Source of the DNA: an uncultured Clostridium sp.
GTDB lineage: Bacteria > Bacillota > Clostridia > Lachnospirales > Lachnospiraceae
NCBI GenBank assembly: GCA_947253885.1
Contig: CAMYAO010000001.1
Location: forward strand, 93,526-157,525
Direction of reading: 5' to 3'
Length of the DNA: 64,000 bases
Translations under genes and position numbers: made by a program
In this document: positions 41,166 through 49,032 of the stretch, one piece after another
How positions within the stretch are numbered: the stretch's first letter is position 1
Layout: every line of letters begins with the position of its first letter
The notes under the pieces: generated by a model
The model's input: only the letters and a program-made list of their open reading frames with translations
Told to the model about the DNA's origin: nothing
Databases searched by the model: none

Positions 41166-43733
41166 TTGGATATTAAAGAATTTTCCGCAAAACTTGCAGA
41201 TGCAACAAAGAATCTGACTCCTGAAGAGCGTGAAGCAATTCAAAAAATGTTTCAGGGCGTCAGTGATCAGATAACAAAAAAAGAGGGAATCGGAGCTCCT
41301 TCTGTAATGCCCGGTGGAGCATATGCGGATAACGGAGCTCACGGGAACGGGATTCCGGACGGACCTACCCCTCGTATACTGGCATTAAAAGATCAGTATA
41401 TGAAATGGAAACCGTCAATCACAACACATCGTGCGAGAGCGATTACCAAGATTACGGAAGAAAATCCGGGAATGCCTAAGATCAAACTTCGCGGTAAATG
41501 TTTCCGTTATTGCTGTGAAACGGCACCGTTGGTAATACAGGATAATGAACTGATTGTCGGAAATCCTACCGGAGCACCTCGTGCCGGAGCATTTTCACCT
41601 GATATTGCATGGAGATGGTTGAGAGACGAGTTAGATACAATCGGTACTCGTGATCAGGATCCGTTTTATATTTCAGAAGAAGATAAGCGGTATATGAGGG
41701 AAGTATTATTCCCATTCTGGGAAGGAAAATCCGTAGATGAATATTGTGAAGATCAGTACCGTGAGTGTGGCGGATGGGAATTATCGGGAGAATCATTTGT
41801 GTCCGATTGTTCATATCACGCAGTAAACGGTGGCGGAGATTCCAATCCGGGATACGATATCATCACAATGAATAAGGGTATGTTGGATATTCAGAATGAG
41901 GCAAAAGAATACCTGCAGCATCTGGATTATGCAAATCCGGACGATATCGATAAGATCTATTTTTATAAGTCTGTAATTGATACCACAGAAGGTGTCATAA
42001 TATACGCAAACCGCTTGGCAGATTATGCGTTAGAGTTATCTGTAAAAGAAACCAATCCTAAACGTAAAGCGGAATTACAGAAAATTGCAGAAGTAAACCG
42101 CAGAGTACCTGCTCACAAACCGGAAACTTTCTGGGAAGCAGTTCAGGCGGTATGGACAATTGAGTCTTTGCTTCCGGTAGAAGAAAATCAAACAGGTATG
42201 TCCATCGGACGTGTGGATCAATATATGTATCCATACTATCTTGCAGATATTCAGTCCGGTCGTATGACAGAGTATGAAGCATTCGAACTGGCAAGCTGTA
42301 TGCTGATCAAGATGTCTGAAATGATGTGGGTAACTTCAGAAGATGCGTCTAAATTCTTTGCAGGTTATCAGCCGTTTGTAAATATGTGTGTAGGTGGAGT
42401 TAGTCGTTCCGGAGCGGATGCAACCAATGACCTGACCTATTTGCTGATGGATGCGGTTCGTCATACAAAGATTTATCAGCCGTCTCTTGCTTGCCGTATT
42501 CATAATAAATCTCCTGAGAAATATCTCAGAAAGATCGTAGACGTAGTACGTGCGGGAATGGGATTCCCTGCTTGCCATTTCGATGATACTCACATCAAGA
42601 TGATGTTGGCAAAAGGTGTATCGGTAGAAGATGCACGTGATTATTGTTTGATGGGATGTGTAGAGCCTCAAAAAGCCGGAAGACTGTATCAGTGGACTTC
42701 TACGGCTTATACACAGTGGCCGATCTGTATTGAATTGACATTGAATCACGGTGTTCCTCTCTGGTACGGAAAACAGGTTACTCCGGATGAGGGTGATCTG
42801 AGTCAGTATCAGACATTTGAGCAGTTTGACCGTGCAGTAAAAAATCAGATTGATTATATTACAAAATGGACGGATGTCATGACTGTGATATCCCAGAGAG
42901 TACACAGAGATATGGCGCCGAAACCATTGATGTCTATCATGTACGAAGGCTGCATGGAAAGTGGAAAAGATGTTTCCGCCGGCGGTGCGATGTATAATTA
43001 CGGACCGGGTGTTGTATGGTCAGGACTTGCAACCTATGCGGATTCTATGGCAGCAATCAAGAAGTTGGTATTTGAAGATAAGAAATATACATTAGAGCAG
43101 ATCAATGAAGCATTAAAGGCGGATTTTGAGGGATATGAACAACTCAGAAGAGATTGTCTGGATGCACCGAAATATGGTAATGACGATGATTATGCGGATA
43201 ATCTTTGTGCAGACATTATTCATTATACCGAACACGAGCACAGAAAATATAAGACTTTATATTCTCACTTGAGCCACGGTACATTGTCTATCTCAAACAA
43301 TACACCGTTCGGTATGATGACCGGAGCGACTGCAAACGGACGTAAAGCATGGACACCGCTTTCTGACGGTATCAGTCCTACGCAGGGTGCCGATTATAAG
43401 GGACCTACCGCAATCATCAAATCCGTATCCAAGATGTCTAATGACAGCATGAATATCGGTCTTGTACATAACTTCAAGCTGATGCCGGGTATTTTAAACA
43501 CTCCGGAAGGAGAGCAGGGTCTGATTACATTGTTAAGAACCGCCAGCATGTACGGTAACGGAGAGATGCAGTTCAACTATGTTGATAATGAAACAATGAT
43601 CGATGCTCAGAAAAATCCGGAAGCACATCGCGATCTGGTTGTAAGAGTTGCCGGCTACAGTGCTTTCTTTACCGAGTTATGTAAGGATGTACAGGATGAA
43701 ATCATCAGTCGTACTATGCTGACAAAACTATAA
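41166..43733 (+). CDS. cutC: Choline trimethylamine-lyase
   Basis: A glycyl-radical enzyme of 855 residues that splits choline into trimethylamine and acetaldehyde inside the compartment. All choline-specific residues of the Desulfovibrio enzyme are present at a constant offset of +9: Tyr217, Asp225, Phe404, Cys498 and Glu500 (in MGCVEPQ) and Thr511. The radical Gly830 lies in RVAGYSAFF near the C-terminus. This excludes the propanediol, glycerol and isethionate branches. The start is TTG at 41166, nine bases after AGGAGG; a further TTG 39 bases upstream overlaps the previous stop. CutD follows 16 bases later. Confidence 0.97.
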   Translation: MDIKEFSAKLADATKNLTPEEREAIQKMFQGVSDQITKKEGIGAPSVMPGGAYADNGAHGNGIPDGPTPRILALKDQYMKWKPSITTHRARAITKITEENPGMPKIKLRGKCFRYCCETAPLVIQDNELIVGNPTGAPRAGAFSPDIAWRWLRDELDTIGTRDQDPFYISEEDKRYMREVLFPFWEGKSVDEYCEDQYRECGGWELSGESFVSDCSYHAVNGGGDSNPGYDIITMNKGMLDIQNEAKEYLQHLDYANPDDIDKIYFYKSVIDTTEGVIIYANRLADYALELSVKETNPKRKAELQKIAEVNRRVPAHKPETFWEAVQAVWTIESLLPVEENQTGMSIGRVDQYMYPYYLADIQSGRMTEYEAFELASCMLIKMSEMMWVTSEDASKFFAGYQPFVNMCVGGVSRSGADATNDLTYLLMDAVRHTKIYQPSLACRIHNKSPEKYLRKIVDVVRAGMGFPACHFDDTHIKMMLAKGVSVEDARDYCLMGCVEPQKAGRLYQWTSTAYTQWPICIELTLNHGVPLWYGKQVTPDEGDLSQYQTFEQFDRAVKNQIDYITKWTDVMTVISQRVHRDMAPKPLMSIMYEGCMESGKDVSAGGAMYNYGPGVVWSGLATYADSMAAIKKLVFEDKKYTLEQINEALKADFEGYEQLRRDCLDAPKYGNDDDYADNLCADIIHYTEHEHRKYKTLYSHLSHGTLSISNNTPFGMMTGATANGRKAWTPLSDGISPTQGADYKGPTAIIKSVSKMSNDSMNIGLVHNFKLMPGILNTPEGEQGLITLLRTASMYGNGEMQFNYVDNETMIDAQKNPEAHRDLVVRVAGYSAFFTELCKDVQDEIISRTMLTKL

Positions 43734-43749
43734 GGAACAGGAGTATATA

Positions 43750-44703
43750 ATGGGCGAAGCACAAAACGATAATCTGGAACGAAAAGCCGTCATTTTCAAT
43801 GTACAGCGCTTTAATACGTTTGACGGCCCGGGTGTCCGGACATTGATTTTCTTTCAAGGCTGCCCACTCAGATGTAAATGGTGTTCTAATCCCGAGGGTC
43901 TCGAGAGGAGACCCCGGGTAATGTTTAAAGAAGATTTTTGTACTCACTGTGGAAGATGCGCGGAAGTGTGCCCGGTGGGGATCCATTCGATAGACAGCAG
44001 CACACATAAGCATTCGGTGAATCGTAATATCAAATGTATCGGATGCAGAAAATGTGAGGAGGTCTGTCTGGAAAAAGCCTTAAGCATTGTTGGTGAGGAA
44101 AAAACAATTTCCGAACTGTTTGAATTGGTAGAAGAGGATCGTGGATTTTATCAGATGTCCGGCGGTGGAGTGACATTGGGCGGAGGGGAGGTTACCTCTC
44201 AGCCGGAGGCTGCGGCAAGTTTGTTGGAAATCTGTAAAAGGCAGGGGATCAACACCGCAATCGAAACCTGCGGATACTGCACACCGGATGTACTTAAAAA
44301 GATTGCACCTCATGTAGATACTTTTTTATTTGACATCAAACATATCGATTCAGAGAGACATTATCAATGGACCGGTGTACGGAATGAGATGATTTTGGAA
44401 AATGTAAAGTACTTGCTTGGCAGTAACAAGAATGTAAAAATTCGAATGCCACTGCTAAAGGGGGTAAATGATCGTAAGGAAGATATTGAGGGAATTGTAA
44501 ATCTATTACAGCAGTATCAGGATTACGATAATTTCAAAGGAATTGATTTGTTACCATACCATAAGATGGGGGTTAACAAATATAAGCAGCTTGGAATGGA
44601 GTATCAAATCAAGGATGATCCGGCTCTTTCGGAAGAGGAACTGGATCAGATTGAGGGCTGGATAAGTCAATACGGAGTACCGGTTTCGGTGGTTCGTCAC
44701 TAA
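43750..44703 (+). CDS. cutD: Choline TMA-lyase activating enzyme (radical SAM)
   Basis: A 317-residue radical-SAM activase that installs the glycyl radical on CutC. The SAM cluster motif Cys-x3-Cys-x2-Cys is in FFQGCPLRCKWCSNPEG near residues 34-50. Two ferredoxin-like clusters follow (CTHCGRCAEVCP and CIGCRKCEEVC, about 60-108), as in activases of PFL-like lyases. Conserved GGGEVTSQPEA and the DIKHID segment complete the barrel. Placement right after cutC leaves no doubt about the partner. It may also be tried as an activase for nrdD in silico, but NrdG is a different, shorter type. Confidence 0.96.
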   Translation: MGEAQNDNLERKAVIFNVQRFNTFDGPGVRTLIFFQGCPLRCKWCSNPEGLERRPRVMFKEDFCTHCGRCAEVCPVGIHSIDSSTHKHSVNRNIKCIGCRKCEEVCLEKALSIVGEEKTISELFELVEEDRGFYQMSGGGVTLGGGEVTSQPEAAASLLEICKRQGINTAIETCGYCTPDVLKKIAPHVDTFLFDIKHIDSERHYQWTGVRNEMILENVKYLLGSNKNVKIRMPLLKGVNDRKEDIEGIVNLLQQYQDYDNFKGIDLLPYHKMGVNKYKQLGMEYQIKDDPALSEEELDQIEGWISQYGVPVSVVRH

Positions 44704-44724
44704 TACAATGCAGAAAGGATGGAA

Positions 44725-45084
44725 ATGGGATTACTGGGTGAAAAGTCAGGTGAGATAGATCGGATCATACAAGAATCTGTCCCCGGAAAACAGGTTACGA
44801 TTGCACATGTAATTGCCTCACCTATGAGTGGTATCTATGAACGCCTTGGCATTGAAGAAAAAGGAGCAATCGGAATACTGACACTTTCGCCTTATGAAAC
44901 GGCCATAATTGCAGCAGATATTGCTACAAAGGCGGCAGATGTGGAAATCGGATTTCTGGACCGCTTTACAGGTTCAGTGGTAATTAACGGAGATGTACAA
45001 AGTGTGGAAACAGCTTTAGAAGCAGTAACAAATACATTAAGTACATTGTTGGGATTTACTACGGTAGCCATCACAAGAACCTAA
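44725..45084 (+). CDS. EutS/PduU-type permuted BMC-H shell protein (main operon)
   Basis: A 119-residue permuted BMC-H: VTIAHVIASPMSGIYERLGI, AIGILTLSPYETAIIAADIATKAADVEIGFLDRFTGSVVINGDVQSVETAL, ending in the typical GFTTVAITRT. It is closer to canonical EutS than the two leftward copies. I start at the ATG at 44725, seven bases after AGAAAGG; an in-frame ATG at 44719 sits on that ribosome binding site. It is directly followed by an EutP/PduV GTPase, the same cassette as in the leftward operon. Confidence 0.9.
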   Translation: MGLLGEKSGEIDRIIQESVPGKQVTIAHVIASPMSGIYERLGIEEKGAIGILTLSPYETAIIAADIATKAADVEIGFLDRFTGSVVINGDVQSVETALEAVTNTLSTLLGFTTVAITRT

Positions 45085-45107
45085 AGAAAGGCAGATGGTG
45101 ATATGGT

Positions 45108-45584
45108 ATGAAAAAGAAAATTATGATTATCGGTCCGAGCGGAAGCGGAAAAACGACTCTTTGCCATTATTTAAACGGAGAGGAAAAAGCCGTAAGAAAG
45201 ACGCAGGACATTATATTCGGAAAGCATACCATAGATGTTCCGGGTTCGTACTTGGATAATCCGGGAATGTATGAGCATTTGATTGCGGTTGCACAAAATC
45301 ATGCATCTCAGATTGTCTGTTTAGTAGATATAAACGAACTGAGAGACAGATATCCGCCTGAATTTACAAAGGTGTTCAACTGCCCTGTCACAGGAGTTAT
45401 TACAAAATATGACGGAGATGAAACAAAGGCGGAAAAGTGTGAGAAACAATTAAGTCGGGCGGGGATTAAAACTCCCCGGTTTCGAATTAACAAAGATGAA
45501 GAGGCAGGAATGGAACGATTGAAAGAGTATCTGTTCCGCTCGACATTGAATGGAGGGGAACATGAAATTTATCACAGAATATGA
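45108..45584 (+). CDS. EutP/PduV-type small GTPase, copy 2
   Basis: A 158-residue GTPase with P-loop GPSGSGKTTL at residues 9-18, DVPGSY near 46 and ITKYDG (G4-like) near 103. It is a paralogue of 32811, though the two share only the motifs and general length. Like copy 1 it comes right after a EutS-type shell gene, which supports a physical link between the GTPase and that shell subunit. Its end overlaps the next gene by 23 bases, so the two are coupled. Confidence 0.87.
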   Translation: MKKKIMIIGPSGSGKTTLCHYLNGEEKAVRKTQDIIFGKHTIDVPGSYLDNPGMYEHLIAVAQNHASQIVCLVDINELRDRYPPEFTKVFNCPVTGVITKYDGDETKAEKCEKQLSRAGIKTPRFRINKDEEAGMERLKEYLFRSTLNGGEHEIYHRI

Positions 45585-46266
45585 TCTTCGTTCTCAATTC
45601 AATGCACAGCCTTTCACAAATTACCAGCTGGAAGAGGGAGTCAGACTTACTCCGGGAGCAAGAACCTTTTTGTCAGATAGAGGGATTAATGTTTTTGCTG
45701 ACGGAACTGCGATGAGATTCGGGAAAAAAGCCGAAAATTTAGATCCAAAATCGGAGATAAAGGAAGGTGTATCGGATCAGGAAGCGGATACCGTAATAAA
45801 AAGAGATGTTCTGGCGGCTGCAAAACTGGACGGACGTCTGGAGGTACTGCAGTCGGAATACTTCCTGGCAGCCGGAGAGTTGATCAATAGTGAAGAAATA
45901 GAGTCGGCGGAGAAAGTGGTAAAGCTTGCTCGCTCGCTCGAGAATCTAAGAGATGTAGTTACAGGAAAGGCCAGTGGTCTGACAGTGCATTTTGAAAGTT
46001 GTGCAGGGATCAATCAGGAGAACTGCGGAAAGGATATAGGAAATTGTTTTACTATTTCAGAGTTCTATATCCAGGGTCCGCACGGAACCGCCCTGTTGAT
46101 TGCAAATCGATTACGTGCCCTGACCAGAGAAGTAAGAATTCAGGCGGTCGAAGTGATGAACGGACAACAACTGATTTCTGTTGAGAATGGATTAAATCAG
46201 ATTATCAATCAATTATCACAGATAATCTGCACAGCGGGAGTAAAAGAATGCAAAAGGAATCAATAA
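45562..46266 (+). CDS. EutT-like protein without the metal-binding Cys motif
   Basis: A 234-residue protein with the EutT N-terminal signature (FITEYDLRSQF, then LEEGVRLTPGARTFLSDRGINV) and a helical cobalamin-adenosyltransferase-like rest. EutT enzymes that bind a divalent metal carry a His then Cys-Cys-x-x-Cys motif; it is absent here. No B12-dependent enzyme is in the locus, because CutC replaces it with radical chemistry. So an adenosyltransferase role is doubtful; a structural or regulatory role is possible. The ATG at 45562 follows GGAGGGG and overlaps the GTPase gene; the end overlaps eutJ. Confidence 0.75.
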   Translation: MKFITEYDLRSQFNAQPFTNYQLEEGVRLTPGARTFLSDRGINVFADGTAMRFGKKAENLDPKSEIKEGVSDQEADTVIKRDVLAAAKLDGRLEVLQSEYFLAAGELINSEEIESAEKVVKLARSLENLRDVVTGKASGLTVHFESCAGINQENCGKDIGNCFTISEFYIQGPHGTALLIANRLRALTREVRIQAVEVMNGQQLISVENGLNQIINQLSQIICTAGVKECKRNQ

Positions 46267-47105
46267 ACTATCAATACTGTGATGACATTGTCGGTCGATT
46301 TAAAGAAGTTACGAATCACTGTGTGGTAAATAAAGGAGACGAATATTATGTGGGCGTCGATCTGGGAACTGCATGTGTCGTAACTGTTGTGTTAAATCAG
46401 AACAAGGAACCGGTGGCAGGCAGATATCGTTATGCGGATGTAGTCCGGGACGGAATGGTCGTAGACTATGTAGGTGCAGTTGATATTGTCCGTACAATGA
46501 AGCAGGAGATCGAAGAGGAACTGGGTACTGAGTTATTGTATGCGGCAGCAGCGATTCCGCCGGGAACAGACACCTTAGATGGAGGTGCAGTAAAGAATGT
46601 AGTAGAAGGGGCAGGATATGAGATTGTTGCCCTGGAGGATGAATCAACTGCAGCAAACAATCTGATTCAGATCGAAAATGGTGCAGTAGTGGATATAGGT
46701 GGAGGAACAACCGGAATCTCCATCTTTAAAGACGGAAAAGTGATTTATGTTGCGGATGAGCCGACAGGAGGAACTCATTTTTCTCTTGTATTGGCCGGAG
46801 CATATTCCAAAAGCTTTGACGATGCGGAACTTTTTAAAAGAGATGTTCAGCATCATAAAGAAATACTTCCGATATTAAAACCGGTAATCGAAAAAGTGTC
46901 ATCAATCATTAACGAGCATGTGGCGGGCTATCAGGTAGACAGTATTACATTAGTAGGCGGTACCTGTTGTCTGGGAGGAATTGAAGGGATTATTGAGAAA
47001 TCAACAAATATTCCAACCTATAAGCCAGTAGACCCGATGTTTGTAACGCCGATCGGCATTGCTTTTAGTTGTGCAGATACTGTAAAGCAGATGGAACAGC
47101 AGTAG
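46248..47105 (+). CDS. eutJ: EutJ-like Hsp70-fold protein
   Basis: A 285-residue protein with the actin/Hsp70 ATPase fold: phosphate-1 loop VGVDLGTACVVTVV near 31-44, phosphate-2 loop AVVDIGGGTTGISIF near 146-160 and adenosine region TLVGGTCCLGGIEG near 240. EutJ is thought to be a chaperone for the signature enzyme or shell; here the client may be CutC or the aldehyde dehydrogenases. It overlaps the EutT-like gene by 19 bases. It lacks the peptide-binding domain of DnaK, as do other EutJ proteins. Confidence 0.9.
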   Translation: MQKESINYQYCDDIVGRFKEVTNHCVVNKGDEYYVGVDLGTACVVTVVLNQNKEPVAGRYRYADVVRDGMVVDYVGAVDIVRTMKQEIEEELGTELLYAAAAIPPGTDTLDGGAVKNVVEGAGYEIVALEDESTAANNLIQIENGAVVDIGGGTTGISIFKDGKVIYVADEPTGGTHFSLVLAGAYSKSFDDAELFKRDVQHHKEILPILKPVIEKVSSIINEHVAGYQVDSITLVGGTCCLGGIEGIIEKSTNIPTYKPVDPMFVTPIGIAFSCADTVKQMEQQ

Positions 47106-47120
47106 GATGGAGTGATAAGC

Positions 47121-47405
47121 ATGGATGTACGGATTATAAAGTCGCCCAGTCAGGGAACTTTAGAGATTTTAGAAAGAAGAAAAGGATCCGGAAAGAGCAC
47201 TGCGTTAGATCAGGTCGATGCAGTCGGCCTGGTACAGGGAAAGCTGATAGAAATGGTTGTTGCTGCGGATATAGCGGAAAAAGCGGTCGGAGTTACGGTA
47301 GAGGATATCAGAGGTAGCTGTCCGCAAAATATGATTCTGCTGGCTATATTCGGTGATACCGCATCTGTAGAGTCGGCAATAGCAAAAATTAAGGAAGCAA
47401 TCTGA
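47121..47405 (+). CDS. Short BMC-H-like protein with EutS-like (permuted) order
   Basis: A 94-residue protein. RIIKSPSQGTLEILERRKG precedes VGLVQGKLIEMVVAADIAEKAVGVTVEDIRGSCPQNMILLAIFGDTASVESAIAKIKEAI; the order of segments follows the EutS/PduU permutation, yet the N-terminal cap strands are missing. I therefore call it a minimal permuted BMC-H. The pore-region CPQN segment carries a Cys that could bind metal. Start at the ATG at 47121, with GGATGGAGTG upstream; a GTG at 47112 is less likely. Confidence 0.7.
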   Translation: MDVRIIKSPSQGTLEILERRKGSGKSTALDQVDAVGLVQGKLIEMVVAADIAEKAVGVTVEDIRGSCPQNMILLAIFGDTASVESAIAKIKEAI

Positions 47406-47416
47406 AAGGTGAGTGT

Positions 47417-47683
47417 ATGATAACAGCAAAATTAATTGATAATATCTGGGCAACGAGAAAATCAGAGCTGTTAAACGGATATAAGCTCATGCTCGTAGAA
47501 GTAGTAGGAGGGACGGACGCCGGAAAACGTCTGGTAGCCGCAGATGTAATCAGTGCGGGAATCGGTGATCGGGTGTTGGTAACCACCGGTTCTTCGGCAA
47601 GAAGAATGTTTGATAATGACGCAATACCGATCGATGCAGCAATTATTGGAATTATAGATGAAGATTGCGAATTTGAGGAGTAA
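47417..47683 (+). CDS. BMC-P pentameric vertex protein (EutN/CcmL type)
   Basis: An 88-residue EutN/CcmL/PduN-family protein (ARLIDNIWATRKSELLNGYKLMLVEVV, VAADVISAGIGDRVLVTTGSSARRMFD, PIDAAIIGIID). Five copies close each vertex of the polyhedral shell. It is the only pentamer gene in the locus, so it must supply all vertices. It lies between the short BMC-H-like protein and the EutQ-like gene with a GAAAGGTGAG ribosome binding site. Confidence 0.95.
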   Translation: MITAKLIDNIWATRKSELLNGYKLMLVEVVGGTDAGKRLVAADVISAGIGDRVLVTTGSSARRMFDNDAIPIDAAIIGIIDEDCEFEE

Positions 47684-47700
47684 AAAAAGGAGGTGCAAAA

Positions 47701-48363
47701 ATGAAAAAACTGATTGACGTTGCTGCGATCAATGCCATGATCAGTGCAGGAGATAAGGTTGTCTATGTGGATAATGATACACTTCTGACACCGGCAGCAC
47801 GTGATGCGATCAAAAATGCAGGTCTGGAAATACAGGAGGGCTGTGCACCGGCAGCGGAATGTTGCCAGGGACATACTTGTGAATCGCAGGCGGAGGCTTG
47901 CAAAAGTTCTGATTCTCTGGACGCTGATCTGATTTTTAAGGTGTTATCTCAGCTTCAGAACCAAGGATTATTGAATGGTCTTCTGGATTCCTGTGGAAGC
48001 GGAAAACCGTACATGGCAGAATGTGATCCGGCTGGATTAAAAGTGGTCAGAGGAAGCTCTGTTCGCACAGAAGTACTGGAAACCGGAAATCCGGCAGATA
48101 ACGGAAAAGTAAAATATCAGGAAATTATCGGAGCGGATGATCATTCTTCTATGAATGCAGGTTTTATGACCATTGACAACTGCTCATTTGATTGGGATGT
48201 GGAGTGCCAGGAAATCTACTATGTGGTAGAGGGATGCATTACCGTAACCATTGGAAATAAAACATACGAAGCAAAGACAGGAGATTCCCTCTTTATACCG
48301 AAAGGAATCCATTGTGTATTTGGAACCACAACTCATGTAAAGGTATTTTATGCCACATATTAA
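47701..48363 (+). CDS. eutQ: EutQ-like cupin protein with Cys-rich linker
   Basis: A 220-residue protein. The N-terminus (residues 1-45: MKKLIDVAAINAMISAG, VDNDTLLTPAARDAI) is an encapsulation-type helix plus the LTPAA segment shared with EutT/EutQ. A Cys-rich linker follows (Cys48, 54, 55, 60, 67), then a cupin barrel (about 110-220: YYVVEGCITVTIGNKTYEAKTGDSLFIPKG). EutQ has reported acetate-kinase activity and helps assembly in the Eut system; here it could make ATP from acetyl-phosphate. The Cys cluster is not typical of EutQ. Confidence 0.87.
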   Translation: MKKLIDVAAINAMISAGDKVVYVDNDTLLTPAARDAIKNAGLEIQEGCAPAAECCQGHTCESQAEACKSSDSLDADLIFKVLSQLQNQGLLNGLLDSCGSGKPYMAECDPAGLKVVRGSSVRTEVLETGNPADNGKVKYQEIIGADDHSSMNAGFMTIDNCSFDWDVECQEIYYVVEGCITVTIGNKTYEAKTGDSLFIPKGIHCVFGTTTHVKVFYATY

Positions 48364-48375
48364 GGGGGATGATAA

Positions 48376-49008
48376 ATGCAAGCGATTGGGTTTATAGAGA
48401 CAAGAGGGCTTGTAGCAGCTATTGAGGGTGCAGATGCAATGCTGAAAGCGGCAGATGTACGCCTGGTTGAAAGAACCTTTGTAAAGGGAGGAATTGTAAC
48501 AATTACCGTAACCGGTGATGTAGCAACTTGTAAAGCGAGTGTAGATGCGGCAGTTGCGGCAATTACCAGGATGAACGGAACCATTCTTTCCCAGCATGTG
48601 ATACCGAGACCACATGAAAGTCTGGACGGCATCATCGTCGGAAGTGTGGACAATGTTTTAAAGAAGAATTACCCGGAAGAATATACAGACGAGGCAATAC
48701 AGGAAGCGTCTGAGGACGAGGCAAAAGAGGAACCTGTTGCAGAAACAGAAGAAACTCCGATTCCGGAAAAGGAGACGGATACAGATGCACAGGCAGCTAC
48801 TGTCTCAGAAGGAAGAGAATGGCTGGAGGCTCAGATCAAAAAAGAAGGTTTGGATCAGGCGTTAGCAATGCTGAAAAACAAAAAAGCCGGAGATGTGAAA
48901 CAAATGGTGAACGATGAATACGGAGATTGTGATCTGGAAGGACGTTCGGCATTTGATATGACAAAAAAGGAACTCATAGAACTGTTAAAAGAGTTCTATA
49001 ACAATTAG
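48376..49008 (+). CDS. BMC-H shell protein with long C-terminal extension
   Basis: A 210-residue protein. Residues 1-90 are a canonical BMC-H domain (AIGFIETRGLVAAIEGADAMLKAADVRLVERTFVKGGIVTITVTGDVATCKASVDAAVAAI). An acidic Glu-rich linker spans about 105-145, and a small helical domain about 150-210 (REWLEAQIKKEGLDQALAMLKNKK, KKELIELLKEFYNN). EutK and PduK also carry C-terminal tails, but this helical one looks like a SAP/Rho-N-type fold. It might bind nucleic acid, cargo or the cytoplasmic side. Ribosome binding site GGGGGATGA. Confidence 0.85.
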   Translation: MQAIGFIETRGLVAAIEGADAMLKAADVRLVERTFVKGGIVTITVTGDVATCKASVDAAVAAITRMNGTILSQHVIPRPHESLDGIIVGSVDNVLKKNYPEEYTDEAIQEASEDEAKEEPVAETEETPIPEKETDTDAQAATVSEGREWLEAQIKKEGLDQALAMLKNKKAGDVKQMVNDEYGDCDLEGRSAFDMTKKELIELLKEFYNN

Positions 49009-49032
49009 CCATTATTGAGAGGAGGTAGCTAA

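Noticed and set aside
41166..43733. Propanediol or glycerol dehydratase-type glycyl-radical enzyme
   Set aside because: The active-site residues match choline TMA-lyase one for one, including MGCVEPQ and the Thr 13 residues later.
45562..46266. Functional cobalamin adenosyltransferase EutT
   Set aside because: The Cys metal motif is missing and there is no B12-dependent enzyme in the locus; kept as EutT-like only.
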